Shown here: positions 16,406-24,024 of the stretch, piece by piece
Numbering within the stretch: position 1 is the first letter of the stretch
Layout of the letters: every line of letters starts with the position of its first letter
Assembly: GCA_009839745.1 (NCBI GenBank)
Contig: VXPE01000108.1
Location: 72,121 to 114,620, forward strand
Source of the DNA: Candidatus Poribacteria bacterium
Lineage (GTDB): Bacteria > Poribacteria > WGA-4E > WGA-3G
Direction of reading: 5' to 3'
Length of the DNA stretch: 42,500 nucleotides
Made by a program: the position numbers and the translations under genes
The notes under the pieces: model-generated
Databases searched by the model: none
Told to the model about the DNA's origin: nothing
What the model saw: only the letters and a program-made list of their open reading frames with translations

Positions 16406-16696
16406 TTATGGATCGGAGGGCGTGGACGGGGGATCTGATTCCGATGCATCAGACTCCGTGTTCGTCTCTGAAGGTGAACACGTGCGTAGCACTTTAGCGA
16501 GATAGTCTTCCTGCGAAAGCAAATCTTGATTGGCGCGGAGACTCGCCTCATGGAACCGATAGCCATCTTCACCGAGTCGGTAGTAATATTGGAGATGTCC
16601 AGCACTGGCCGCCTGTTTCAGGTCTGCGGGTGAAATATCCAGCAGTGCCGCCGCCTCTTCTAGGTCATATTCAACCACGGCATTGCGTATTCGCAT
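16406..16696 (-). CDS. Small excisionase/MerR-like helix-turn-helix protein
   Basis: A 96-residue protein. The first half (EYDLEEAAALLDISPADLKQAASAGHLQYYYRLGEDGYRFHEASL, about 9-53) looks like a winged helix-turn-helix of the excisionase/MerR-N type, in which a short HTH is followed by a hairpin wing. The last 30 residues are acidic and Ser/Thr/Pro-rich, probably disordered. The ATG at 16696 is supported by GGAGA 7 bases upstream. It lies alone between two + strand genes. DNA binding is a prediction from the pattern; no target is evident. Confidence 0.6.
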   Translation of the reverse strand: MRIRNAVVEYDLEEAAALLDISPADLKQAASAGHLQYYYRLGEDGYRFHEASLRANQDLLSQEDYLAKVLRTCSPSETNTESDASESDPPSTPSDP

Positions 16697-16785
16697 CTTT
16701 TTATCTCCATTTTGGTGTTGTAACCCGAACGCGCATGCCACTTAAAAATTATACGAATGTAACAAAATAGACGGAATCCAGTTTC

Positions 16786-17406
16786 ATGACGCAGTATAGG
16801 TGTGCAAGTTATATCTTAGTCAAATCTCTGAAATCATGGCTTTTCTGTGCACTGGTTCTCTGCACTATTATAACAGGATCCGAAGCAAATGCCGAGAACT
16901 TTCTATCGAGATGGGATGAGACCCTCTTTGATCGTATCTATGATGCCCCACCCCGTCAGCAACCGACGTGGACACTCATGGAAGGGATAACAGAATTTGG
17001 GCATTATCGGGCAGTTATGGGGCTTTCTGTTCTCCTCATGGCATACGGTGATGAAGCACATCAGGAAACTGGCAGGCTTTTATCTTCCGCGTTCCTCGGG
17101 ACTGGGTTGGTAACGTTTGGTATGAAGAGGTTGATTGGTCGGAAACGTCCCCTTGATGAGAGCTTGGGGAATCCAGCTTTTCCGTCTGGACATACATCCT
17201 TAGCGTTCAGTTCAGCAACGATTTTAGGGTGTCGGTATCCGAAATGGCGGATTCCGCTCTATGTTGGAGCAGGACTCGTCGGTTTTTCGCGTATCTATCT
17301 CGGACGACATTACACGTCAGATGTGATAGCCGGGGCAGCAATTGGAACAGCGATGGGAATGCTGGTTTGGCATCAGCGCGTCCCGCTACTGCAATGGGAA
17401 TTTTAG
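16786..17406 (+). CDS. PAP2-superfamily membrane phosphatase
   Basis: A 206-residue membrane protein with the three phosphatidic-acid-phosphatase motifs: KRLIGRKRP (114-122), PSGHT (133-137, proton-donor His) and SRIYLGRHYTSD (168-179, nucleophile His). An N-terminal hydrophobic segment (about 17-33) precedes a loop and further membrane helices. Likely acts on lipid phosphates such as phosphatidate, undecaprenyl pyrophosphate or lipid A phosphates at the periplasmic face. The family does not fix the substrate. Stands alone with no obvious operon partner. Confidence 0.85.
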   Translation: MTQYRCASYILVKSLKSWLFCALVLCTIITGSEANAENFLSRWDETLFDRIYDAPPRQQPTWTLMEGITEFGHYRAVMGLSVLLMAYGDEAHQETGRLLSSAFLGTGLVTFGMKRLIGRKRPLDESLGNPAFPSGHTSLAFSSATILGCRYPKWRIPLYVGAGLVGFSRIYLGRHYTSDVIAGAAIGTAMGMLVWHQRVPLLQWEF

Positions 17407-17436
17407 AAGAACCATTTGTTTTTTTAAACATCATAC

Positions 17437-17602
17437 CAAACCTGTAGCCTGCAACAATACGCAGAAATACGCAGAAATACGCAGAAATGCCCAAGCAAAG
17501 ACCCCTATCAAAAACCCCAAGCAAAGACACGCAGGCGGATTTGAGAAAGGCACGTGAAGGATAACACCTATGTTGTTTAACCGCAAGGTAAAATTAAAAG
17601 AT
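17437..17602 (+). repeat. Leader-type dispersed repeat, copy A (expanded)
   Basis: CTGTAGCCTGCAACAATACGC (17441-17461) opens the copy and ACCGCAAGGTAAAATTAAAAG closes it (17580-17600), as in copies B (28511-28609) and C (33296-33390, - strand). An insertion of about 67 bases interrupts it, with three GCAGAAATAC units (17461-17490) and two CCCAAGCAAAGAC units (17490-17502 and 17516-17528). GCAGGCGGATTTGAGAAAGG then resumes the shared sequence. Confidence 0.65.
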
Positions 17603-17615
17603 AAAATTAAAAGGT

Positions 17616-17644
17616 TTGACAAGAAAACACACGCGACGTAAAAT
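17616..17644 (+). promoter_or_regulatory. Sigma70-type promoter of the lipoprotein gene
   Basis: TTGACA (17616-17621), a 17-base spacer and TAAAAT (17639-17644). AAGGAGG (17654-17660) lies 9 bases before the ATG at 17670, so the leader would be short. Confidence 0.65.
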
Positions 17645-17669
17645 ATAATCACAAAGGAGGGTGAGACTG

Positions 17670-18461
17670 ATGAATCGTCCGAAAGATCGCATCCAGTTCC
17701 GGTATCAGAGTATAGGCGGAATCGGCATGTTTCTCTTAATAGGAACATTATTAGTAGGATGTGCTGTCCCGCCGCACCCCTCAGTTGATGTCTATATGGA
17801 ACCCATCGCCGGACGCTTTAACGCACATATCAATCTGGAGACAGGGGCGGCAACTGTGGAAAAAAAAGGGGTTGCCGTTACGATTAAACCGTTTGATGAA
17901 GTAGAACTGTTCGCACTCACCGAAGATTCGAGAGTGAATCCGTATCTCTTAGTTCAGAAGAACGGTGCCGTTGAGCCTATCTACACAGTGTTCGATATTA
18001 CAGTCCATAATCGAGAAAACCGACGCGTTCTGGTTGACGCCGCAGCCATCCTCATTGATGAAAACGGCGGGCAATACGCCAATCTATCCAACGATTATTT
18101 CGACGCACTCTATGATAATGTGGATCTTTCGCAGCATGACACTTGGGAAGCGGGTTATCCTTACATGCCTGTACGGGCTGGGTTACCCAGCACCTACGGC
18201 TACTATCCTGACTATGGGTACTATCGGTCTTACATAGATGCCGAGGCACTGGAGTTGGGACGAATTGTGATAGAGGACCACATCTTTGAAGGGGCGAAGT
18301 TGTTCTCTGGCGCGAAACGGGGCGGTTTCTTAATTTTCGATCGGCTTGAGAGTGCCGCCACAGATATTCGAATTGTTGTCCCTCAAGTTCGGATTGTCCA
18401 TCCAGACGGTAAAGAGGATAAATTGGAATTTAAAATTGACTTTAGGCAGGTCCTGCCGTAA
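17670..18461 (+). CDS. Hypothetical lipoprotein
   Basis: A 263-residue protein with a lipobox, LLVGC, after a hydrophobic stretch (MFLLIGTLLVGC), so probably a membrane-anchored lipoprotein. The body looks like beta-rich repeats: PIYTVFDITVHNRENRRVLVDAAAILIDENG and FLIFDRLESAATDIRIVVPQVRIVHPDGKEDKLEFKIDF suggest an immunoglobulin- or jelly-roll-like fold. A Tyr-rich loop (GYYPDYGYYRSY) lies in the middle. A GTG at 17661 is in frame but sits directly on the ribosome site, so ATG 17670 is used. No family recognised. The following transporter gene starts 80 bases later and may be separate. Confidence 0.65.
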   Translation: MNRPKDRIQFRYQSIGGIGMFLLIGTLLVGCAVPPHPSVDVYMEPIAGRFNAHINLETGAATVEKKGVAVTIKPFDEVELFALTEDSRVNPYLLVQKNGAVEPIYTVFDITVHNRENRRVLVDAAAILIDENGGQYANLSNDYFDALYDNVDLSQHDTWEAGYPYMPVRAGLPSTYGYYPDYGYYRSYIDAEALELGRIVIEDHIFEGAKLFSGAKRGGFLIFDRLESAATDIRIVVPQVRIVHPDGKEDKLEFKIDFRQVLP

Positions 18462-18540
18462 AATAACGATAACCTTAAGGGTTGAATACAGGTTAGCAAC
18501 GCAGGATTTGCTATTATTAATGAAGGGAGTACATAGTAAA

Positions 18541-19707
18541 ATGAAGAATTGGCTTATTATATTATTGATAGTAGGGCTTATATCTGCTTCGGGGTGCCAA
18601 GACCAACAGAAAGAGCTTAAAGTCGCTGTAGCAGCACCCTTCACAGGGAACGCGGCAGCATTTGGCGAAATGATTAAACGCGGTGCTGAACTCCGGGAAA
18701 AAGAGATCAATGAAGCCGGCGGGATCAACGGCATGAAGTTGACACTAATTTTTGAAGATGATGCCGGTAAAGATGCCGAGGCAAGCCTTGTAGCAGAACG
18801 GATCGCCAGTAATTTGCAAATCCTCGCAGTCGTTGGACACTTTAACAGTTCCTGTTCATTGGCAGGTAAACCAATTTACCAACGCGCCGGTATTGTCGAA
18901 CTATCGCCCGGTTCCACGAATGTGACTGTTTGTGAAGGAAGCGATTGGACATTCCGAAACTTGTATCGGGACGATTTCCAAGGGAAATTCATTGCTCGAT
19001 ATATTGACGAGGTCCTGACAGACCTCCAATCTGTTGCTGTCTTTTTTGATAATGATGACTATGGGCGAGGTTTAAGAAACGCATTCGTCGCGGAAGCCGA
19101 AAAAGTTGGGCTGAACCTCGTTGCCGATGAAGCGTATGAGCGGGATAGCACGAACTTTAAAGCACAACTCACCAGTATCAAAGCCAAAAATCCCGATGCT
19201 ATTTTTATCTCTGGCCTCTATCAAGAAGCTGGCTTGATCGTCAAACAGGGACGTGAAGCTGGAATCACAGCACAGTTTTTCGGCGCGGATGGTGTGGATT
19301 CCCCCGATTTTCTCACGATCGCAGGTTCCGCTGCAGAAGGCACTTACCTAACAACGCCTTTTACCTTCGGTGCAGCGGGAGAGGATGCCCAACAGATGGC
19401 AGCCAATTTTGAAGCACTTCATGGTGCGACTCCCGATACGTGGGCGGCATTGACGTATGATGCTGTTGGAATGATTGCAGATGCCTTGGCAAAAACCTAT
19501 AATCCAGAGGCATCCGTTGCGGATAACCGGAAGGCTATCCGTGACCATTTGGCATCCTTGGATACCCCGGAAGAAGGCTACAAAGGTGTTACAGGGTTAA
19601 CCTATTTTGATAGGAATGGTGATACGGTTAATAAACCAGCTTACGTGAAAAGTGTGACAGACGGTCAATTTGTTGCAGCCGAGCAACAACTCCTTGAATT
19701 AGAGTGA
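18541..19707 (+). CDS. ABC transporter substrate-binding lipoprotein, branched-chain amino acid type
   Basis: A 388-residue type-I periplasmic binding protein of the LivJ/LivK family. It has a lipoprotein signal (LLIVGLISASGC, lipobox about 14-19), then the family opening KVAVAAPFTGNAAAFGEMIKRGAEL and the blocks EAGGINGMKLTLIFEDDAGKDAEAS, AVVGHFNSSCSLAGKPIYQRAGIVELSPGSTN and DPDAIFISGLYQEAGLIVKQGREAG-like text in the second lobe. It would deliver an amino acid or small amide to the LivH/LivM permeases directly downstream. ATG 18541 has GGGAG 11 bases upstream; the frame is open earlier, but the signal peptide marks this start. Exact ligand unknown. Confidence 0.9.
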   Translation: MKNWLIILLIVGLISASGCQDQQKELKVAVAAPFTGNAAAFGEMIKRGAELREKEINEAGGINGMKLTLIFEDDAGKDAEASLVAERIASNLQILAVVGHFNSSCSLAGKPIYQRAGIVELSPGSTNVTVCEGSDWTFRNLYRDDFQGKFIARYIDEVLTDLQSVAVFFDNDDYGRGLRNAFVAEAEKVGLNLVADEAYERDSTNFKAQLTSIKAKNPDAIFISGLYQEAGLIVKQGREAGITAQFFGADGVDSPDFLTIAGSAAEGTYLTTPFTFGAAGEDAQQMAANFEALHGATPDTWAALTYDAVGMIADALAKTYNPEASVADNRKAIRDHLASLDTPEEGYKGVTGLTYFDRNGDTVNKPAYVKSVTDGQFVAAEQQLLELE

Positions 19708-19793
19708 TTTTAAAACGGACTTTCTTCTTACAGCAATATACAGATAGAGAAACCAGAGACTTTCTATAGCCTCAATACCGGAAGAAGAAAAAT

Positions 19794-20690
19794 ATGGCCC
19801 AATTTTTGGAACAAATTATTAACGGATTAGTGCTCGGAGGCATCTATGCGCTCATCGCTGTTGGCTACACGATGGTTTACGGCATTATTCAACTGATAAA
19901 CTTCGCACATGGCGAAATTTTCATGTTCGGTGCCTACATCGCACTCATGCTGATAACAGTCTTCGGTATACCGTTTTGGATAGCGTTGCCGCTGAGTATG
20001 GTTCTCTGTGCAATATTAGGCGTGCTGATGGACTTGGTAGCCTATCGTCCCCTGCGGAACGCCCCGCGTCTATCAGCGTTGATTACAGCAATAGGGATGT
20101 CCCTTGCCCTGCAAAACCTTGCTCGGATGATCTGGTCGGCTCGACCTCGTCAATTTCCCGCTGAAATTCTTCCAACAATCTTCCAAGGTCAAAATGCAAT
20201 TTCACTCCCCGGCGGTGCAGCCCTACCGTATCGAGACGTGTTTATCATCCTATTGGCACTTATTTTAATGATTGCCCTGAATAGATTGATTCACCTAACC
20301 AAAATTGGTAGAGCGATGCGAGCATGTGCCCAAAACCAGGTTGCTGCAAATCTGATGGGAATTAAAACCAATCGAGTGATTGCTATAACATTTGCTATCG
20401 GTTCTGCTTTGGGAGCGGTAGCGGGTATAATGGTAGGCCTCAGCGAAAGTGTTACGCCGACGATGGGATACTATAAAGGGGTCGCAGCGTTTGCCGCGGC
20501 TGTCCTCGGTGGAATAGGGAATGTCACCGGAGCAATGCTCGGAGGACTCATCATAGGTGTAGCCGAAGTGTTTGGGGCCGGATACATTTCCTCAGGATAC
20601 CGATTAGCCATTGCTTACATCCTCATGATTGCAGTCATTGTTGTTCGTCCTTCCGGTTTACTCGGAAAATCAACAGGAAAACGCGCGTAG
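19794..20690 (+). CDS. livH: Branched-chain-type ABC permease LivH
   Basis: A 298-residue polytopic protein. Hallmarks of LivH are GLVLGGIYALIAVGYTMVYGIIQLINFAHGEIFMFGAY near the N-terminus and GLSESVTPTMGYYKGVAAFAAAVLGGIGNVTGAMLGGLIIG near the C-terminus, where the segment includes the coupling helix that contacts the ATPase. It would pair with LivM and a binding protein. The gap to the binding-protein gene is 86 bases, and LivM begins one base after its stop, so the three genes are one operon. Confidence 0.94.
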   Translation: MAQFLEQIINGLVLGGIYALIAVGYTMVYGIIQLINFAHGEIFMFGAYIALMLITVFGIPFWIALPLSMVLCAILGVLMDLVAYRPLRNAPRLSALITAIGMSLALQNLARMIWSARPRQFPAEILPTIFQGQNAISLPGGAALPYRDVFIILLALILMIALNRLIHLTKIGRAMRACAQNQVAANLMGIKTNRVIAITFAIGSALGAVAGIMVGLSESVTPTMGYYKGVAAFAAAVLGGIGNVTGAMLGGLIIGVAEVFGAGYISSGYRLAIAYILMIAVIVVRPSGLLGKSTGKRA

Positions 20691-20691
20691 C

Positions 20692-21690
20692 ATGAAAAAT
20701 AAACTGACACCGAAAAATATCATCTTTGGCTTATTCGTCTGTTTTCTACCGCTCTTAATGTATGGTATAGATGCCATATCCCTTTTCTTGTCAGGTTACG
20801 ATATTTACCTGGGTTTGCCAAGTGGAGATTACATGTTGCGGATTATTGTCCGCGCCTATCTCTACATGCTCCTTGCAATTGGATTAAACATTGTGTGTGG
20901 GTTCACAGGGCAACTCGATCTCGGCTATGTCGGATTTTACCTGATCGGTGGCTATACAGCAGGCCTCTTAATGGCGCGACTTGGGATGACTTACTGGATT
21001 GCACTGCCCCTCGCTATAGTCAATGGGGCTTTGTGGGGATTGTTGCGCGGAGCCCCCACGTTGCGGCTCACTGGTGATTATTTCGCAATCGTCACCTTCG
21101 GATTTGCTGAATTGCTTTTTCGTGTCGTGAAAAACGAAGAGTGGCTCATTGGCGGTCCGAACGGACTGGTTCGGGACATTCCGCCGCCTGCCATTTTTGG
21201 AGTCGTGTTCAATCAGAATTGGCACAATTACTACCATATTCTCATCCTGTTGACTCTGGTCATCTTTATCACCTATCGACTCCAGCATTCTCGCGTCGGA
21301 AGGGCATGGGTCGCGATTCGTGAAGATGAACAAGCAGCAGAAAGTATGGGAATTGATGTGAGTCGTTATAAAGCATTGGCATTTACAGTGAGTGCAGCGA
21401 TCGGTGCTTTAGGTGGGGCATTCGTCGCACAATTCCAAGTTAATATCAGTGCGCCATTCTTTGAATTTTGGGAGTCGATTTTCATTCTCTGTATGGTCGT
21501 CCTCGGAGGGATGGGAAGTATAAGGGGCGCAATGATAGGCGCAGCGATTCTTGGATCATTGGGTGAGATTCTGAGACCGGGCTTCATTATTCCATATCAA
21601 TTTGGCAATGCCCGCTATCTTATCTTTGGGATCATCCTTATTCTCTTAATGCGTTTCCGTCCAGGGGGATTAACGCTCAAAAAAGCTTAA
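20692..21690 (+). CDS. livM: Branched-chain-type ABC permease LivM
   Basis: A 332-residue permease with LivM signatures GLNIVCGFTGQLDLGYVGFYLIGGYTAGL, RLTGDYFAIVTFGFAEL, GGPNGLVRDIP and DEQAAESMGIDVSRYKALAFTVSAAIGALGGAF. The start at 20692 (one base after the livH stop) is used although the frame is open 63 bases earlier inside livH. The next genes are on the opposite strand and unrelated, so the usual livG and livF ATPase genes are missing from this operon. They must be encoded elsewhere if the importer is functional. Confidence 0.92.
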   Translation: MKNKLTPKNIIFGLFVCFLPLLMYGIDAISLFLSGYDIYLGLPSGDYMLRIIVRAYLYMLLAIGLNIVCGFTGQLDLGYVGFYLIGGYTAGLLMARLGMTYWIALPLAIVNGALWGLLRGAPTLRLTGDYFAIVTFGFAELLFRVVKNEEWLIGGPNGLVRDIPPPAIFGVVFNQNWHNYYHILILLTLVIFITYRLQHSRVGRAWVAIREDEQAAESMGIDVSRYKALAFTVSAAIGALGGAFVAQFQVNISAPFFEFWESIFILCMVVLGGMGSIRGAMIGAAILGSLGEILRPGFIIPYQFGNARYLIFGIILILLMRFRPGGLTLKKA

Positions 21691-21729
21691 GGGTTATCAG
21701 ATCGGGTCGCTACGCACCCCTTTCAAGGG

Positions 21730-22761
21730 TCAGTTAAGAGGTTTTCGTTTAACAGACCCTCTTGTGACTGATAGCCATCTTTCACAGATAAGCAGGATTA
21801 ACGCCCCAAAGACAAATAATTGAAATCGTTCCTGATATTCGCCATCCGAACGGATCCTGAATTTCTGTTTTTCGAGCCGCGCCAAGTCTGCTGTTAACTG
21901 GGCAACCCCTGTATTTGCATGATAGTAACGACCGTTCCCGGCTTCAGCAATTTCCCGCAATTGATTTTCATCTAATGCTGTTAGGACGAGTTGTCCGTTG
22001 GCATCGCGCTTGTAAGGAGTGGTTGCCGTAGCAGTGCCTTGCGGAAGCGGAATCGGCACTGGGCGGACAGCCTTACCAATACCGACACAATAGATATGCA
22101 CCCCTTCTTGGGTCGCCGTCCTCGCTGCCGCAATCGCCTCTTCACCGTGGTTCTCTCCATCTGTAAACAGAATCAGGACCTTCTGCCCTCCAAAGTCGGC
22201 ATCTATCCCTGTTGTATCGTTCCGATTTGATCTGAGTCGAGGGGTCGCTGTTTCAATAGCAGTGCCGATACGGGTTCCGCTGTGGGTAAGCGTTTCGGCA
22301 GTTATCGCCTCCAAGAATTCTCTGAGAGTCGCACTATCGTTCGTCAAAGGACATACCACGAAACTCGCTTCAGCAAAGTACAGTAAGCCGACCCGGTCAT
22401 CTTTAAGTGCCTCTAATAGTGAAAACATAATCTCCTTCGCGTGGGTTAATCGCCGAAGGGATGCTTCATCCTCCGCAAGCATACTGGTCGAAATATCCAA
22501 TGCGAGCATGACATCCAATCGTTCCGCAACCGATTCGGGTTTGGCACCCCACTGCGGACGCGCGCTTGCAAATATTAGGAGCGAAGAACTCAGCAACAAT
22601 AATCCCGCTTGAACCTTGTGTCGATGTAGGTGTGCCGGATCGACATTCCTGTAAAATCGCAGCAGTGCTTTCCGTTTCCGTTGTAATCCCAAAAAAAGCA
22701 ACAGGATCAAAGGTGGCACTGCCCATAAAAAATGGAGGAATTCAGGATGACCAAACCGCAT
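21730..22761 (-). CDS. BatA-like von Willebrand factor A membrane protein
   Basis: A 343-residue protein in the architecture of Bacteroides aerotolerance (BatA/BatB) proteins: two N-terminal hydrophobic helices (about 11-25 and 52-66), a VWA domain (about 82-300) and a C-terminal helix (FQLFVFGALILLICERW). The MIDAS metal site is intact: D89-x-S91-x-S93 (LALDISTS), T163 (HSGTRIG) and D201 (LFTDGEN). Such proteins work with MoxR ATPases and DUF58 proteins, but neither is present here, so its partner genes are elsewhere. The nearest - strand neighbour upstream is the nuclease at 22888-23880, 126 bases away. Function is inferred from the family only. Confidence 0.85.
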   Translation of the reverse strand: MRFGHPEFLHFLWAVPPLILLLFLGLQRKRKALLRFYRNVDPAHLHRHKVQAGLLLLSSSLLIFASARPQWGAKPESVAERLDVMLALDISTSMLAEDEASLRRLTHAKEIMFSLLEALKDDRVGLLYFAEASFVVCPLTNDSATLREFLEAITAETLTHSGTRIGTAIETATPRLRSNRNDTTGIDADFGGQKVLILFTDGENHGEEAIAAARTATQEGVHIYCVGIGKAVRPVPIPLPQGTATATTPYKRDANGQLVLTALDENQLREIAEAGNGRYYHANTGVAQLTADLARLEKQKFRIRSDGEYQERFQLFVFGALILLICERWLSVTRGSVKRKPLN

Positions 22762-22887
22762 TTTTAATTATTCGCAAGGCGTTAAATCGGGTGTTTTGTG
22801 TATAACAGAATCCTGCTCAAATCCGCTTGTGCCGTTGTTGCAGGCCGCCATCTTGGGTAAAATTGATAGATAGCCATCAGTGGTCAG

Positions 22888-23880
22888 TTAAGAGGAGAGG
22901 ATGGAGTTACGGACGCGTTCAAAAATCTCAATCGCATAATCGAGATGCGCTTTAGAAGCGATGTTAAAAGAGATACCGAAATTCTTGACTGTTACATTGG
23001 GCAAATTGGCTCGGCACTCGACAATATGGAGTGGTGTGAAGTCTCCGTGGACATCGACCCGGAAGTGGGTTGCCCTTCTTGAAGGATACGTGTCAAGCCA
23101 CCAGTGTCCCCCGAAAGTCATCCTAAGTTTCGCGATCCGGGGTCGAAGTGTTGCACCACACGCCTCAACATATTCCACGAATTCATGGGCAATTTGCGAG
23201 AGTTCCTCATTCTCCTGTAGCATCTCAATAAACAATGGGAGTGTCATAAATCGCTGTGTGGTGGGTCCATAACTTCGTTCTTCCTCCTTAACGAGCGTCC
23301 CACCGAGAACGGTCTCAGTTGCGACTAAAATTTCGTCAGGGGCATGGTAGGAAAAATAGGAGATATAGGTGAGATCAAGCCCCAGAGCCCGTAGATATTC
23401 TGCAACCTCTAAGACGCGTGTGTCTACTCCCTCAGAAACAAGCACCAATCGCTGTTTTTGATTGAATGCCGATTTCCGGATGTCACCCGGCTCATAGCCA
23501 AAAAATTCGCTATGTAGGGCAGTGAGCGAGGAGAATTCTTTACCCTGTTGTTGGCACCAGCGATACGCGAGCGTCTCCAACGCTATAAAAGAGAGTTGAG
23601 AAACCCCGGCGGCATACTCTAAAATTTGTGTAATTGCGGTCCGAGAGGGTTTTCCACGCTTGAGTTCAATAATCACGCAATTACCCTGTCGATCGAGTGC
23701 CAGCAGATCAATTTTCTGTTTTGATGTGCTTAATGGCGGTTGCCTACTGATAACACAAAGCGGTTCACCGAGGACCAGCGTTGCGTCTTTTTCAAGCAGG
23801 TCTTCGAAGTCGCGTTCCTCACCAAAACGCAAAGGTTCCAGCTTCCCAAATTTCCGGTCTTCCCAACGATAAACTTCCAT
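22888..23880 (-). CDS. DUF91-like PD-(D/E)XK nuclease-fold protein
   Basis: A 330-residue protein. The N-terminal third has a PD-(D/E)XK core like that of DUF91/NucS C-terminal domains: D58 in KIDLLALD, E72-x-K74 in IIELKRGK and the accessory Q85/Y89 in ITQILEYAAG. Positions 1-50 (FGEERDFEDLLEKDATLV) match the helix usual before this core. The rest (about 140-330) is of unknown fold. The active site looks complete, so endonuclease activity is plausible. NucS proper acts on mismatches, but the N-terminal DNA-binding domain of NucS is absent here. It is isolated, with no defence or repair partner next to it. Confidence 0.78.
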   Translation of the reverse strand: MEVYRWEDRKFGKLEPLRFGEERDFEDLLEKDATLVLGEPLCVISRQPPLSTSKQKIDLLALDRQGNCVIIELKRGKPSRTAITQILEYAAGVSQLSFIALETLAYRWCQQQGKEFSSLTALHSEFFGYEPGDIRKSAFNQKQRLVLVSEGVDTRVLEVAEYLRALGLDLTYISYFSYHAPDEILVATETVLGGTLVKEEERSYGPTTQRFMTLPLFIEMLQENEELSQIAHEFVEYVEACGATLRPRIAKLRMTFGGHWWLDTYPSRRATHFRVDVHGDFTPLHIVECRANLPNVTVKNFGISFNIASKAHLDYAIEIFERVRNSILSS

Positions 23881-23992
23881 TTTTGACCATTGTCCTGCAG
23901 GTTTCCTCTATAGGAGATCTGCGCTATTGTAATTTATGTGATTTACGCTGATGATGAAATCTCCAATAATTAGGGAAATCACAGTTTTGACT

Positions 23993-24010
23993 TCTTCATG
24001 GAAATGAAGA
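23993..24010 (-). terminator. Small hairpin after glpD, weak terminator candidate
   Basis: TCTTCAT-ttcc-ATGAAGA is a perfect 7-bp stem on the - strand, 15 bases past the glpD stop. No T-run follows, so termination here is uncertain. Confidence 0.3.
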
Positions 24011-24024
24011 TATGCGCGGTTATT

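Noticed and set aside
17616-17649. TTGACA paired with a perfect TATAAT at 17644-17649
   Set aside because: The spacer would be 22 bases; the TAAAAT at 17639-17644 with 17 bases is the better pair.
21728-22898. 14-base match GGTCAGTTAAGAGG near the ends of the VWA and nuclease genes
   Set aside because: Only two copies, no wider similarity around them; may be chance or stop-codon context.
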